A DNA stretch of 64,000 bases, from assembly GCF_004005855.1 (NCBI RefSeq), contig NZ_SACL01000005.1, positions 248,001 to 312,000 on the forward strand. Reading direction: 5' to 3'. How positions within the stretch are numbered: position 1 is the first letter of the stretch; every line of letters begins with the position of its first letter. The stretch comes from Rhodovarius crocodyli (lineage in GTDB: Bacteria > Pseudomonadota > Alphaproteobacteria > Acetobacterales > Acetobacteraceae). A program made the position numbers and the translations under genes. The notes beneath the pieces are model-generated. The model made no database searches, had not been told where the DNA came from, and saw only the letters and a program-made list of their open reading frames with translations. Shown piece by piece: positions 28,787 to 37,901 of this stretch.

Positions 28787-30859
28787 TCAGGCCTTCCGTT
28801 CGGCCAGGATGGAGCCCTCGGGCAGCACGGAAATCCGCGCGCCGGGGCCGACGATGAACGTGCTCTCGTTTTCCTCGAACACCGCGGGGCCTTCGAGGGT
28901 GCTGCCGGTCGGCAGCGCGTATCGGTCATAGACCGGCGTGTCGAACACCCCGCCCTGGTCGGCGAAATGCACCGCACGCCGGCCCTTCAGGGCCTCGGCG
29001 CCCGCTGCGCCCTTCAGCAGCAGCTTGTCACCCGCACCGGGCATCGGGGCCAGCAGCGACAGCCGAAGCGTGACCATCTGCGCCCGCGCGCCGGGCGGTG
29101 TGCGGCCGAACAGCACCTTGTAGGCGGCCTCGAAACCCGCCAGCACGCCCGCCTCGGTCAACTCACCCGGCAGGGCCACCGTGATCTCGGAACCCTGGCC
29201 CTGGTAGCGCATATCCGCCAGCCAACGGACCGAGGCGCGCGACAAATCGGCCCCGGTATCGGCGACGATCGCGCGGGCCTCGGCCTCCAGCCCCGCGAAG
29301 ATGCCGCCGATCTTCGCCCAATCCACCTGCTTCAGCGGCACGGTGTAGGACGCCGTGCGGTCCACCCGGGCCGGGGCCATCAGCATGCCGATGGTCGAAC
29401 CCACCCCCGCCCCCGGCGGGCACACCACCCGATCGATGCCGAGCTTGCCGGCGACGTTCCAGGCATGGACCGGCGCCGCACCGCCCGTGGCCAGCAGCGC
29501 GTAATCCTGCGGCACGCGGCCGCGTTCGGCGATGGCCACGCGGGCCGCGCCGGCCATATTCTCGTTCACCACATCATGGATGCCGTGGGCACCGCGCGCG
29601 GCATCAAGGCCCAGCTGCACCGCCAGGCCCGCCAGCGCCCCTTCGGCCGCGCCCGCATCGATGGTCATCGCCCCGCCCAGGAAGAAATCGGGGTTGAGGT
29701 AGCCGAGCGCGAGGTCGCTGTCGGTCACGGTGGGCTCGGTGCCGCCGCGCCCGTAGCAGACGGGACCGGGCTGCGCGCCCGCGCTTTCGGGCCCGACATG
29801 CAGCGTGCCGAGTTCCGACTTCCGGGCGATGGAACCGCCACCCGCGCCGATCTCGATCAGCTCGACGGTTGCGATCTGCACCGGCAGGCCGGAACCGCGC
29901 AGGAAGCGCTTGGCGCGGGCGGCCTCGAAGCCCCAGGCCACCAGCGGCTCTCCGTCATCCACCAGCGCCAGCTTGGCGGTGGTGCCGCCCATGTCGAAGG
30001 CGAGAACGCGGTCGAGCCCGGCGTGCCGGCCGAACCACGCACCGGCCAAGGCACCCGCCGCCGGCCCGCTTTCCAGCAACTGCACGGGCGCGCGCTTCGC
30101 CTCGCTGACATGCGTCAGCCCGCCATTGGACAGCATCATGAACATGCGGCCCGGGATGCCGACCTCGGCCATCGCGGCCTCCATGCGGTCGAGATAGGTC
30201 TCGGCGATGGGGCGGACATAGGCATTGGCGACGGTCGTCACCATGCGCGGGTATTCCCGCACCTCGGGCGCGATGTCGCAGGAAAGGGACAGAGACAGCT
30301 GCGGGAAGCGCGCGGCGATGGCCTCGGCCGCCAGGCGCTCATGCACCGGGTTGGCGTAGGAATGCAGGAAGCAGATGCCCAGGCTGGTCACGCCCTGGTC
30401 GACCAGGGACTGCACCTCGCCCAGCATCGCCGGCACGTCCAGCGGCTTTTCGATGGACCCGTCAGGCGCCAGGCGCTCCAGCGCCTCGGCCCGCCAGGGG
30501 CGCGGCACCAGGGGTGCCGGCATCTCAAGGAACAGGTCGTACAGCTCGTATTTCCGCTCCCGCGCGATCTCCAGCACGTCGGCGAAGCCCGCGGTGGTGA
30601 GGAAGCCGGTGGGCGCACCCTTGCGCTCGATCAGCGCGTTGGTGAACAGGGTGGTGGCATGCACCACGCGCCCGATGCGCGAGGGCGCCACGCCCGCCTT
30701 CTTCAGCAGCCCCGCGACACCCGTCATGGCGCCGCGCGCCGGGTCGTCGGGCGTCGTGCTCTCCTTCCAGATCACGGCGCGGCCGTCGGAATGGTCCAGC
30801 AGCACTAGGTCGGTGAAGGTGCCGCCGATGTCGATGCCCAGGGATAGTTGGTTGCTCAT
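28787..30859 (-). CDS. hyuA: Hydantoinase A/oxoprolinase family subunit, cluster 1
   Basis: This 690-residue subunit has the ATP-binding fold of the actin-like ATPase superfamily: GIDIGGTFTDLVLLD at the N-terminus (phosphate-1 loop), HATTLFTNALIERKGAP near 68, a second phosphate loop AFDMGGTTAKLALV near 290, and GGTEPTVTDSDLALGYLNP near 370. It should phosphorylate the ring oxygen or carboxyl group that HyuB then attacks. It follows the Bug gene by 12 nt and precedes hyuB by 3 nt, so the three are one operon. The substrate is unknown: hydantoin, 5-oxoproline, a lactam or a ketone are all possible. Confidence 0.9.
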   Translation of the reverse strand: MSNQLSLGIDIGGTFTDLVLLDHSDGRAVIWKESTTPDDPARGAMTGVAGLLKKAGVAPSRIGRVVHATTLFTNALIERKGAPTGFLTTAGFADVLEIARERKYELYDLFLEMPAPLVPRPWRAEALERLAPDGSIEKPLDVPAMLGEVQSLVDQGVTSLGICFLHSYANPVHERLAAEAIAARFPQLSLSLSCDIAPEVREYPRMVTTVANAYVRPIAETYLDRMEAAMAEVGIPGRMFMMLSNGGLTHVSEAKRAPVQLLESGPAAGALAGAWFGRHAGLDRVLAFDMGGTTAKLALVDDGEPLVAWGFEAARAKRFLRGSGLPVQIATVELIEIGAGGGSIARKSELGTLHVGPESAGAQPGPVCYGRGGTEPTVTDSDLALGYLNPDFFLGGAMTIDAGAAEGALAGLAVQLGLDAARGAHGIHDVVNENMAGAARVAIAERGRVPQDYALLATGGAAPVHAWNVAGKLGIDRVVCPPGAGVGSTIGMLMAPARVDRTASYTVPLKQVDWAKIGGIFAGLEAEARAIVADTGADLSRASVRWLADMRYQGQGSEITVALPGELTEAGVLAGFEAAYKVLFGRTPPGARAQMVTLRLSLLAPMPGAGDKLLLKGAAGAEALKGRRAVHFADQGGVFDTPVYDRYALPTGSTLEGPAVFEENESTFIVGPGARISVLPEGSILAERKA

Positions 30860-30871
30860 GGGTGGTCCCGT

Positions 30872-31870
30872 TCAGTCGCCGCGGATGTTCGCGGCTCGGA
30901 TCACGCCGCGCCATTTCTGGCGGTCGGCACGGATGCGGTTCTCGAAGGCGGCGCCGTATTCCGGTAGGGGCTCCAGCCCCCGGCGCAGCAGCGCCTCTCG
31001 GGTCGCGGGTTCGGACACGATGGCGGCGAACATCTGGCCCAGCCCCTCGCGCACGGCGGGCGGCAGGCCGGCCGGCCCGCCCAGGCCGAACCAGTTGTTG
31101 ATCTCCATCTGCGGAAACCGCGCGGCGATGGGCGTGGCGCCCGGCAGCATGGAGGTTTCGGTGGCGGAGGTGACACCCAGCGCCTTCAGCCGCCCGTCGG
31201 CCACCTGGCTCGCGATCTCGGCCACATTGGCGACCATGATGTCCACCCGCCCGGCCGAGACGTCGAGCGTGGCCGGCGCGCCGCCGCGATAGGGAATATG
31301 GGTCATCTCCACCCCCGTGATCTGCGCGAACAGCGCGGCACCCAGGTGGTTGGTGGAGCCGTTGCCCGAGGATGCGTAGGTCGCCGCCCCGCGCTTTTCG
31401 CGTGCATAGGCGATCAGCCCGTCCAGGTCGCTGAACGGCGCGTCGGGGCGCGCGACCATGGCCATGGGCGTGCCGGCCAGGGCCGCGACGGGCACGATCT
31501 CCTTGTCGAGGTCGAGGGGCACGGGCACGCCCGGGATCTCGGGCAGCACCGACATCATGCCCATGATCGCGCTGCACAGGGTGGTGCCGTCGGGCGTGGC
31601 GCGCGCGGCACCCTGGGCCGCCAGGAAGCCATAGGCGCCGGAGCGGACCTCGGGGATGATCTGCACCGAACGGATGCGGCTCGCGGCCTCGGCCACGATG
31701 CGGACCAGCACATCCACCGCCCCGCCGGGCGGATAGCCGATCAGGATGCGGATGGGCTGGGCGGGCTGCCATTGCGCCCAGGCGTCGGGGGCCAATGCGG
31801 GGGTCGCGACGCCGGCGCCGCCCAGGGCGAGCGCGGCACGGCGGCTGATGGGATGATGCGCTTCGGTCAT
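30872..31870 (-). CDS. Bug-family (TctC-like) periplasmic solute receptor, cluster 1
   Basis: This 332-residue receptor has a Tat-type signal (ISRRAALALGGAGVATPALA) and the Bug-family fold used by tripartite tricarboxylate transporters: RILIGYPPGGAVDVLVRIV, GSTNHLGAALF, THIPYRGGAPATLD and DRQKWRGVIR near the end. Such receptors bind carboxylates, amides or similar small acids. No TctA/TctB membrane genes are in the window, but an MFS permease ends the operon. AAGGGTGAG precedes the ATG. It faces a divergent LysR gene with 152 nt between starts. Confidence 0.92.
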   Translation of the reverse strand: MTEAHHPISRRAALALGGAGVATPALAPDAWAQWQPAQPIRILIGYPPGGAVDVLVRIVAEAASRIRSVQIIPEVRSGAYGFLAAQGAARATPDGTTLCSAIMGMMSVLPEIPGVPVPLDLDKEIVPVAALAGTPMAMVARPDAPFSDLDGLIAYAREKRGAATYASSGNGSTNHLGAALFAQITGVEMTHIPYRGGAPATLDVSAGRVDIMVANVAEIASQVADGRLKALGVTSATETSMLPGATPIAARFPQMEINNWFGLGGPAGLPPAVREGLGQMFAAIVSEPATREALLRRGLEPLPEYGAAFENRIRADRQKWRGVIRAANIRGD

Positions 31871-31997
31871 GTCTCACCCTTTTCGGCTTCGGCCATGCGA
31901 AGCGGCGGCACATCCCCAATGGCCGCGTTGGACCGCGCCCTTGTGGCGGATACTCGCCCCCGGCCCTTGTCCCGTCCAACGAGATGCTCTCATGCTG

Positions 31998-32016
31998 TCA
32001 TTCCCATTCGGAATGA
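31998..32016. promoter_or_regulatory. Candidate LysR operator between cluster 1 and its regulator
   Basis: TCATTCC (31998-32004) and GGAATGA (32010-32016) form a perfect 7-bp inverted repeat with a 5-nt spacer, ending 6 nt before the LysR ATG. The site could serve autoregulation and control of the divergent Bug-hyuAB-MFS operon. The closeness to the ATG would also hide the ribosome-binding region. Confidence 0.4.
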
Positions 32017-32022
32017 AGTTGG

Positions 32023-32940
32023 ATGTCCGCCCGCCGGCAACTGCCGCCCGCCCAGATGCTGCAGGCCTTCGAGGCCGCGGCGCGGCACCTGTCCGTCACC
32101 CGCGCGGCGGAGGAGCTGGCGCTGACCCAATCCGCCGTCAGCCGGCAGATCGCGGGGTTGGAGGCGCTGCTGGACCTGCGGCTGTTCCAGCGCCAGCGGC
32201 AGCGCCTGGCGCTGACCCCGGCGGGCGCGGCCTATGCCCCCGTGGTGCGCGCCACCCTGGCCCGGCTGCGCGCCGCGACGGAGGAACTGCTGGCCCATCG
32301 GGGCACCGGCGGCACGCTGAACCTGTCCGTGCCGCCCAGCTTCGCCGCGCGCTGGCTGATGCCGCGCATGCCCCGTTTCCTGGCGCGGCACCCGGGGGTG
32401 ATGGTGAACACCCGCAACTTCACCACCAGCCTGACGCCGCTGGATTTCGCGGCCGAGGATGTGGACGTGGCGATCTGGCTCGCGGGCGCCGAGGCGGAGG
32501 CCCCGGGCGTGACCCGGCACCGGATGATGGCGGAGGAACGGCTGGTGGTCTGCGCACCCGCCCTGGCGGCGGGGCTGCGCCGCCCCGCCGATCTGGCCGG
32601 GCACACGCTGCTGCAACTCAGCATGCGGCCGCGCGCCTGGCCGGAATGGCTGGCCGCGGCCGGCGTCAGCGGGGTGGACGGACGGCGCGGCCCCCAGCAC
32701 CACCACATGGCCGTGCTGGCGGAGGCGGCGGCGGCGGGGCTCGGCGTCGCGCTATTGCCGCGCTGGATGCTGGAGGCGGAGCTGGCGAGCGGCCGCCTGG
32801 CCGCCCCGCTGGACCGGCCCTTCGCCAGCGAGGAGCACTATGTGCTGGGCTACCCCGAGGGCAACGAGGCCAAGCCGGCGCTCCGGGTTTTCCGGGATTG
32901 GCTGCTGGGTGAACTGCGAATGTCGGACGCACAGGATTAG
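32023..32940 (+). CDS. LysR-family transcriptional regulator (GcvA-like)
   Basis: This 305-residue regulator has an N-terminal helix-turn-helix (LQAFEAAARHLSVTRAAEEL then TQSAVSRQIAGLEALLD, residues about 13-50) and a type 2 periplasmic-fold effector domain (LNLSVPPSFAARWLMPRMPRF onward). The wording of the helix-turn-helix and the SFAARWLMPR strand are typical of GcvA-like regulators. It diverges from the Bug-hyuA-hyuB-MFS operon, the usual place for a LysR activator, so that operon is the likely target. The ribosome-binding site is weak. Confidence 0.9.
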   Translation: MSARRQLPPAQMLQAFEAAARHLSVTRAAEELALTQSAVSRQIAGLEALLDLRLFQRQRQRLALTPAGAAYAPVVRATLARLRAATEELLAHRGTGGTLNLSVPPSFAARWLMPRMPRFLARHPGVMVNTRNFTTSLTPLDFAAEDVDVAIWLAGAEAEAPGVTRHRMMAEERLVVCAPALAAGLRRPADLAGHTLLQLSMRPRAWPEWLAAAGVSGVDGRRGPQHHHMAVLAEAAAAGLGVALLPRWMLEAELASGRLAAPLDRPFASEEHYVLGYPEGNEAKPALRVFRDWLLGELRMSDAQD

Positions 32941-33094
32941 CCGCAAAGGCCGCATCACGGCCCGCCCTTCCCGCCGCGCGGATGAGCGCGCGCGGGCCCC
33001 TTGGCGGGCCTCTGCCGACAAGGCCGCCATCGGCAACTGAAACCTCCCGCGGCGTGGCCGGTTCTACAGGCAAGACGCCGAACGGGAGGACACC

Positions 33095-33343
33095 ATGGCG
33101 GACGAATACGAGCTGCTTCAGCAGCGCATTCGCGAGAAGGCCCATGAGCTGTGGCAGGCGGCCGGTTCGCCCGCCGGCCAGGACCAGCAATTCTGGTACG
33201 CGGCCAAGCGCGAGATCGACAAGGAAGAGAGCAAGACCGACAAGGAGGTCGCCGGCAGCTTCCCCGCCAGCGACCCGCCTTCATCCTCGGTCGTGACGGG
33301 CGCGACGGGCGAACACCCCTCGGTCAAGCAAGACGAGCAGTAG
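33095..33343 (+). CDS. DUF2934 small protein
   Basis: This 82-residue soluble protein matches DUF2934: IREKAHELWQAAGSPAGQDQQFWYAAKREI (described by its HELW, AG.P.G and FW..A..EI positions, residues about 12-40), followed by a disordered Ser/Pro-rich tail. GGGAGGACACC precedes the ATG. Family function is unknown, but such genes are often in stress regulons. A weak EcfG-like promoter (GAAAC at 33039, GGTT at 33060) lies upstream, with a spacing close to consensus. Its end overlaps the convergent gene by 20 nt. Confidence 0.8.
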   Translation: MADEYELLQQRIREKAHELWQAAGSPAGQDQQFWYAAKREIDKEESKTDKEVAGSFPASDPPSSSVVTGATGEHPSVKQDEQ

Positions 33344-33971
33344 CGATCCCGCGCCAGTCGCCCTGGCTCGCGGACCAATGAAGCACTTCCGTGTCTTCGC
33401 GGCCGGTGGCGACCAGCTCTCGGGCCAGGCGAAGGGCCAGGGCTGCTCCCTGTTCCTCATGCGCTGCACGCTCCTCGGTTGACCAGCGCCCGGCCACCGA
33501 GGGGTCGGCATCCTCGTCGAAGCGGTTCTGCCAGCGCTCGAAATCCCGCGACAGGTTCCAGGAGATGCCGAGGCGGTGCGCCCGCACCGGCTGGTCCCCG
33601 ACGCGCAGCGGCTCGCCCTCATACTCGGCCCTGATACGCAGCGTGGCGGCCGGCAGGCACGGCCCGCGCGGCCAGGGTTGCGGCTCCATGGACCAGCATC
33701 CGGGCGCGTGTTCCTGCAGGCGGCGCAGCAGGTCGCGGCCGGCCTGCTCCATGCGCCCTGCCCCATCAGGCGCCAGATAGCGCGCGCGCCAGGGGTCATC
33801 GGGGTCGGCCAGGTCATGGAACAGTAAAATCCACGCATCGGCCGCGCGGTCGTCCTCGATGCGCATGTGCCGGTGCAGTTCCGCGCCCGGGATGGGCTCA
33901 CGGCTGGCGCTGTCGAAGAAGGCGCCCTGTTCCCAGGAGGGCGAGAGCAGGAAGCGGGCCTGCGGCATCAT
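33324..33971 (-). CDS. Conserved-looking protein of unknown function, coupled to upstream gene
   Basis: This 215-residue soluble protein is acidic, rich in Trp, Arg and Glu (for example RHMRIEDDRAADAWILLFHDLADP and GISWNLSRDFERWQNRFDEDAD). I recognise no family and see no signal peptide or membrane helix. Its ATG overlaps the stop of the upstream secreted-protein gene as ATGA, so the two are translationally coupled and probably work together. Confidence 0.65.
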   Translation of the reverse strand: MMPQARFLLSPSWEQGAFFDSASREPIPGAELHRHMRIEDDRAADAWILLFHDLADPDDPWRARYLAPDGAGRMEQAGRDLLRRLQEHAPGCWSMEPQPWPRGPCLPAATLRIRAEYEGEPLRVGDQPVRAHRLGISWNLSRDFERWQNRFDEDADPSVAGRWSTEERAAHEEQGAALALRLARELVATGREDTEVLHWSASQGDWRGIATARLA

Positions 33972-35191
33972 TCCGCCCGGCAGCCGTCCAGGGACCAGAA
34001 GGCGGTGGGAAAGCCGCGCTGCTCGCCCAGCCCCGGCAGCAGCCCGTAATGCATGACCCGCCCGAAGCCCGGCAGCAGCAGATGCGCCGGGGCGGGCCTG
34101 CCGGAATGCGGCGCCTCGGTCAGGATCGTCAGGTCCGCCGCGATCGGCAGCAGATGCAGCTGCGCGACCAGATCCGCCTCGATGGGCATGTCCTGGATGC
34201 CGTCCTCGGCGGTGGCGGGGCCCGGCGGCTCCACCGGCAGGATGGTGATGGTGCCGTAGCCCTGGGCCTGCGCGAAGCGGAACCAGCGTTCCGCGTTCGG
34301 CAGGCGCAGGCGCAGCAGCAGGTCGGATTCGGCCGGTGTGCCGGGGCCGGCGCGCAGCAGGTCGGCCTCGATGTCGCCTGCCCGATAGCGCGCGCGCTCC
34401 GCCGGGCAGGCGGCCGCCGCCGTCTCCAGCGCGACCGAGGCCACGGCCAGCCGGTTGCCCTCCACGCGCAGTCCCACCCGCGCCTGGCCGCCACGGGGGC
34501 AGCACATCGCATCATCCGCACGGCCCAGCGGCACCAGGGCCCGCATCGCCGCGGGGTCGAAGCTGGCGCCCTGCCAGGGTGTCAGCCCGGCGGGCAGCCG
34601 CGCCGCGAGGGTGTCCTGCCAGCTGACCAGCTCCACTTCCCGCCACGGCGCGCGGCCGTCGCCGGCATACAGCATGTCCACCGAGCCCCGCCCGGTGCCG
34701 CCGCTGCGGCCGGGGATGTGGAGGAGATGCGCCTCACCGTCGCGCAGCAGCACCGGCGCGCCATAGGAGGAACCATCGAAAGCCCAGGTCAGCGGCTCCC
34801 AGCCGATGCCGCGCGGCCGCAGCACCACGATGCCGGCCCGCGTGCCGTCGCGCGGGGTGAAGCCGCGCTGGCGCTGCCACAACAGCCGAATGGTGCCGTC
34901 CTCGCTGGCCAGGCTGCCGAAGCCGTCGACCTGGCAGTTGCGCAGCACCGGCACGATGCAGGCCTCTTCCAGCGGCGGGCGCAGGCGCGCCTGGCCCCGG
35001 GGCCAGGCCCTTTGCATCGCGCGCTCGATGCGCAGCTGTTCAGCCAGGGTCTCGCGGTCGGGCCGCGCGGCCACCGTGGCCGGGCGCGGGGTCAGGGCCA
35101 GCAGCTGCGCCGCCCGATCCGGCGGCGCGGCCGGGGCCGCGACAGGCAGCAAGGCAAGAAGAAGCAGGAGGATGAAGGACGGCATGGCCAT
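33968..35191 (-). CDS. Secreted protein of unknown function
   Basis: This protein of about 407 residues has a signal peptide (AMPSFILLLLLALLPVAAPAA) and a beta-rich body with repeated strand-like segments (IRLLWQRQRGF, VVLRPRGIGWEPLTWAFDG, EAHLLHIPG, ADLTILTEAPH). Cysteine pairs occur at CIVPVLRNC and DDAMCCPRGG. I recognise no family. Two starts, 35191 and 35185, are possible; neither has a clear ribosome-binding site. Its stop overlaps the ATG of the following gene. A family 5 binding-protein gene ends 78 nt upstream. Confidence 0.65.
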   Translation of the reverse strand: MAMPSFILLLLLALLPVAAPAAPPDRAAQLLALTPRPATVAARPDRETLAEQLRIERAMQRAWPRGQARLRPPLEEACIVPVLRNCQVDGFGSLASEDGTIRLLWQRQRGFTPRDGTRAGIVVLRPRGIGWEPLTWAFDGSSYGAPVLLRDGEAHLLHIPGRSGGTGRGSVDMLYAGDGRAPWREVELVSWQDTLAARLPAGLTPWQGASFDPAAMRALVPLGRADDAMCCPRGGQARVGLRVEGNRLAVASVALETAAAACPAERARYRAGDIEADLLRAGPGTPAESDLLLRLRLPNAERWFRFAQAQGYGTITILPVEPPGPATAEDGIQDMPIEADLVAQLHLLPIAADLTILTEAPHSGRPAPAHLLLPGFGRVMHYGLLPGLGEQRGFPTAFWSLDGCRAE

Positions 35192-35269
35192 TCTGTGCTT
35201 TTGCCCGCAGGCTATCACAGAATGGCCGGAAGTTCATGTGTTCCGGCCGCAAGACCGGAACACAGAAGT

Positions 35270-36844
35270 TCAGTCGCGCTTGGTCACGCCCCAGAACACC
35301 GCCATCTCGTTCACGCTGCGCGCGACATTGCTGCGCCAGGCCGATTTCTGGAAGAACTGGCCGGCCGGGAAATACGGCACATCCTTCCAGCACTGGGTCT
35401 GGATCTCGGTGGCCAGGCGCTTCTGCTGGTCGGCGTCCGCACTCGCCAGCCACTGGTCGCGCAGGCCCTCCAGCGTCGGGCTGTCGCACCAGCCCACGGC
35501 GGCCTGCAACCCGTTGCCGCGGATCCAGAAATGCACCGCCGGGTCCAGCGTCTGCAGGCCGGGGGCCGAGTTCGGGCACAGCGTCCAGCCGCCCTGCTCG
35601 ATGGGGTCGCGCTTCGTGCGGCGCTGAAGCACCGTCGCCCAGTCGGCGGTCTGGATGTCGACGTTCATGCCCAGGTCGCGCAGCAGCTGGGCCATGACTT
35701 CCGCCATGGCGGACAGGCTGGCGAGGTCCGCCGGCTGCAGCACCACCACCTTCTCGCCGTTATAGCCGGCGGCGCGGATGGCGGCCTTCGCGGCCTCGAT
35801 GTTGCGCGGGCCGGTCAGCACCTCCATCCCCGCCTGGGTGGCGAAGGGGGTGTTGGGGCAGAAGACGCCCACGCGGCCGTTCCAGAGCGACTGGTCGGTG
35901 CCGGCCACCGAGGTCATCAGCGCGGCCTGGTCGATCACGCCCAGCACCGCCCGGCGCACGGCCGGGTTGTTGAAGGGCGCATGCAGGTGGTTGATGTAGA
36001 AGCAGCCCATGGTGCCCGACACATCGGCGTTGCCGATGGTGATGTCGCGGCGGCGGGCCAGCAGCGGCAGCAGGTCGGGCAGTGCCGCCTCCCACCAGTC
36101 GATCTCGCGGTTGATCAGGCCGGCCGAGGCGGCACCGCCATCCGGCATGGACAGCCACTCGACGCGATCCACCGCCACATGCTTGCCGCCGGCGGTCAGG
36201 CTCGGGGCCTCGTTGCGCGGCACATAGCCCGCGAACTTCTCGTAGATCGCCTTGGAACCCACCACGAAATCATCCGTGCGGAAACGGAACGGGCCCGAGC
36301 CCACATATTCCGTCAGCCGGTTGGCCGGGGTGTTGGCCATGCGCTCCGGCATGATGACCGGGGCCAGCACCGTGATCTTGGCGAGTGCCGCCGGCAGATG
36401 CGGGAAGGGCGTCTTGAGCTTGAACAGGATGGTGCGGTCGTCGGGCGCCGTCAGCTCATCGGTCAGCGCCATCAGCGTCCGGCCATAGGCGTCCATCTGC
36501 GCCCAGCGGCGCAGGGACGCCACGGCGTCGCGCCCGCGCACCGGCTCATTGTCATGGAAGCGCAGGCCCTCGCGCAGCTTCAGGCGCCACACCTTGCCGT
36601 CGTTTTCCTGGGTGGCGCTTTCCAGCATCTGCAGCTGCGGCCGGAAATTCGCGTCCAGGCCGAACAGCGTGTCCCACACCATCAGCGCATGGGTGCGGGT
36701 CACCAGGTTCAGCGTGCCCAGCGGGTCCAGCACCGCGAGGTCGGATTGCGGCACATAGCGCAGCGGGCGCGCCTGGGCGGAGGCCAGCTGGGGGGCGGCG
36801 AAGGGGGCCACCGCGGCACCCTGGAGAACGGAACGACGAAGCAT
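35270..36844 (-). CDS. ABC transporter substrate-binding protein, family 5 (second copy)
   Basis: This 524-residue protein has a Tat-like signal (LRRSVLQGAAVAPFAAPQLASA) and a family 5 solute-binding fold: YVPQSDLAVLDPLGTLN, LREGLRFHDNEPVRGRDAV near 95, SGPFRF near 180, and a C-terminal WKDVPYFPAGQFF. I chose the ATG at 36844 because AAAGGAAG lies upstream. No permease or ATPase genes follow. It lies 99 nt downstream of pxpA on the same strand, so the ligand could be a peptide or cyclic amino acid, by context only. Confidence 0.88.
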   Translation of the reverse strand: MLRRSVLQGAAVAPFAAPQLASAQARPLRYVPQSDLAVLDPLGTLNLVTRTHALMVWDTLFGLDANFRPQLQMLESATQENDGKVWRLKLREGLRFHDNEPVRGRDAVASLRRWAQMDAYGRTLMALTDELTAPDDRTILFKLKTPFPHLPAALAKITVLAPVIMPERMANTPANRLTEYVGSGPFRFRTDDFVVGSKAIYEKFAGYVPRNEAPSLTAGGKHVAVDRVEWLSMPDGGAASAGLINREIDWWEAALPDLLPLLARRRDITIGNADVSGTMGCFYINHLHAPFNNPAVRRAVLGVIDQAALMTSVAGTDQSLWNGRVGVFCPNTPFATQAGMEVLTGPRNIEAAKAAIRAAGYNGEKVVVLQPADLASLSAMAEVMAQLLRDLGMNVDIQTADWATVLQRRTKRDPIEQGGWTLCPNSAPGLQTLDPAVHFWIRGNGLQAAVGWCDSPTLEGLRDQWLASADADQQKRLATEIQTQCWKDVPYFPAGQFFQKSAWRSNVARSVNEMAVFWGVTKRD

Positions 36845-36943
36845 GATGCTTCCTTTCAGCAGCCCCACGCGCCGTTCGGCGTCTGCGGGGCATGGTATGC
36901 GTAAACTGCCGTGTGCCCGGGCTGGGTAGAACCTGCCGCCCGA

Positions 36944-37711
36944 TCAGTCCAGCATGCGGGAGGCCGGAACCACCTTCCCGCCCCCGGCCTCGACCGTGCG
37001 GCGCACCGCCTGCGCGATCTGCACGGCCCCCGGCGTGTCGCTGTGCACCAGGATCGACTTCGCATCGAACTTGATGATCTTGCCGGACATGGCGGTGATC
37101 GTGCTGTCATGCATGAACTGGGACACGCGCTGCACCACCACCTCCTCATCGGTGATCACCGAGTTCGGGATGGCGCGGTTCACCAGGTTGCCGTCATCGT
37201 CATAGGCACGGTCGGCGAAAATCAGGCCAATGGTGCGCAGGCCGAGTGACTTGGCGAAGGCGGCCTTGTTGCCGTTCGGCATGGCGCGGATGATCAGATC
37301 TTTATCGAAGGCCGCGAAGACCTCCATCATCCGCTCGTTATAGGCGGGGTTCTTGCGGCTCATCGCGTCCATCGCGCCGTGGCCGCCGGCATGCACCACC
37401 CGCACGCCCTGCGCCTTCGCGATCGCGTAGAGCGCGCCCAGCTGATACAGCGCGTGCTTCGCCAGCTCCCGCGGGTCGATGTCCATCGCCACCCGGCCGA
37501 AGCCCAGCTTGTCCGGCAGGCCGACATGGGCGCCGACATCCACGCCATGCGCCTTCGCCATCTCGACCGTGCGGGTCATGATGGCGGCATCACCCGCGTG
37601 ATAGCCGCAGGCGACATTGGCCGAGGAGATCAGCGGCATCAGCGCCTCGTCCTCGCCGCTTTTCCACCTGCCGAAGCCCTCGCCCAGGTCGGAGTTCAGG
37701 TCGATCATCAT
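36944..37711 (-). CDS. pxpA: 5-oxoprolinase subunit A (LamB/YcsF family)
   Basis: This 255-residue protein matches the LamB/YcsF family, now known as PxpA of the PxpABC 5-oxoprolinase. Markers are DLNSDLGEGFGRW at the start, SSANVACGYHAGD near 30, GAHVGLPDKLGFGR near 62, HGAMDAMS, and HSDTPGAVQIA near the end. PxpABC opens 5-oxoproline to glutamate with ATP. No pxpB or pxpC is in the window, so they lie elsewhere or this copy has another role. A family 5 binding-protein gene follows and may supply the substrate. Confidence 0.9.
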   Translation of the reverse strand: MMIDLNSDLGEGFGRWKSGEDEALMPLISSANVACGYHAGDAAIMTRTVEMAKAHGVDVGAHVGLPDKLGFGRVAMDIDPRELAKHALYQLGALYAIAKAQGVRVVHAGGHGAMDAMSRKNPAYNERMMEVFAAFDKDLIIRAMPNGNKAAFAKSLGLRTIGLIFADRAYDDDGNLVNRAIPNSVITDEEVVVQRVSQFMHDSTITAMSGKIIKFDAKSILVHSDTPGAVQIAQAVRRTVEAGGGKVVPASRMLD

Positions 37712-37901
37712 GGCGGGGGCTCCTGCGCTGTCGCGGCCAGCATGTCACGCAGGCTTTGGGTTGAGTAGCCGTTGCCCCCGTGACATGCTGCGGCGCATCA
37801 GGCCGGACGCCACGCGCGCCCGGCCGGCGGCGACCCGCCGCCCGGGGCCACAGGCCCCCGCCCCAAGGGGCCCATCATGTCCAACTCCGAGGGAGGTCCG
37901 C

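Noticed and set aside
26909-30808. A 1299-codon open frame on the plus strand over cluster 1
   Set aside because: Antisense to hyuA and hyuB, low-complexity composition, and no ribosome-binding site or family match.
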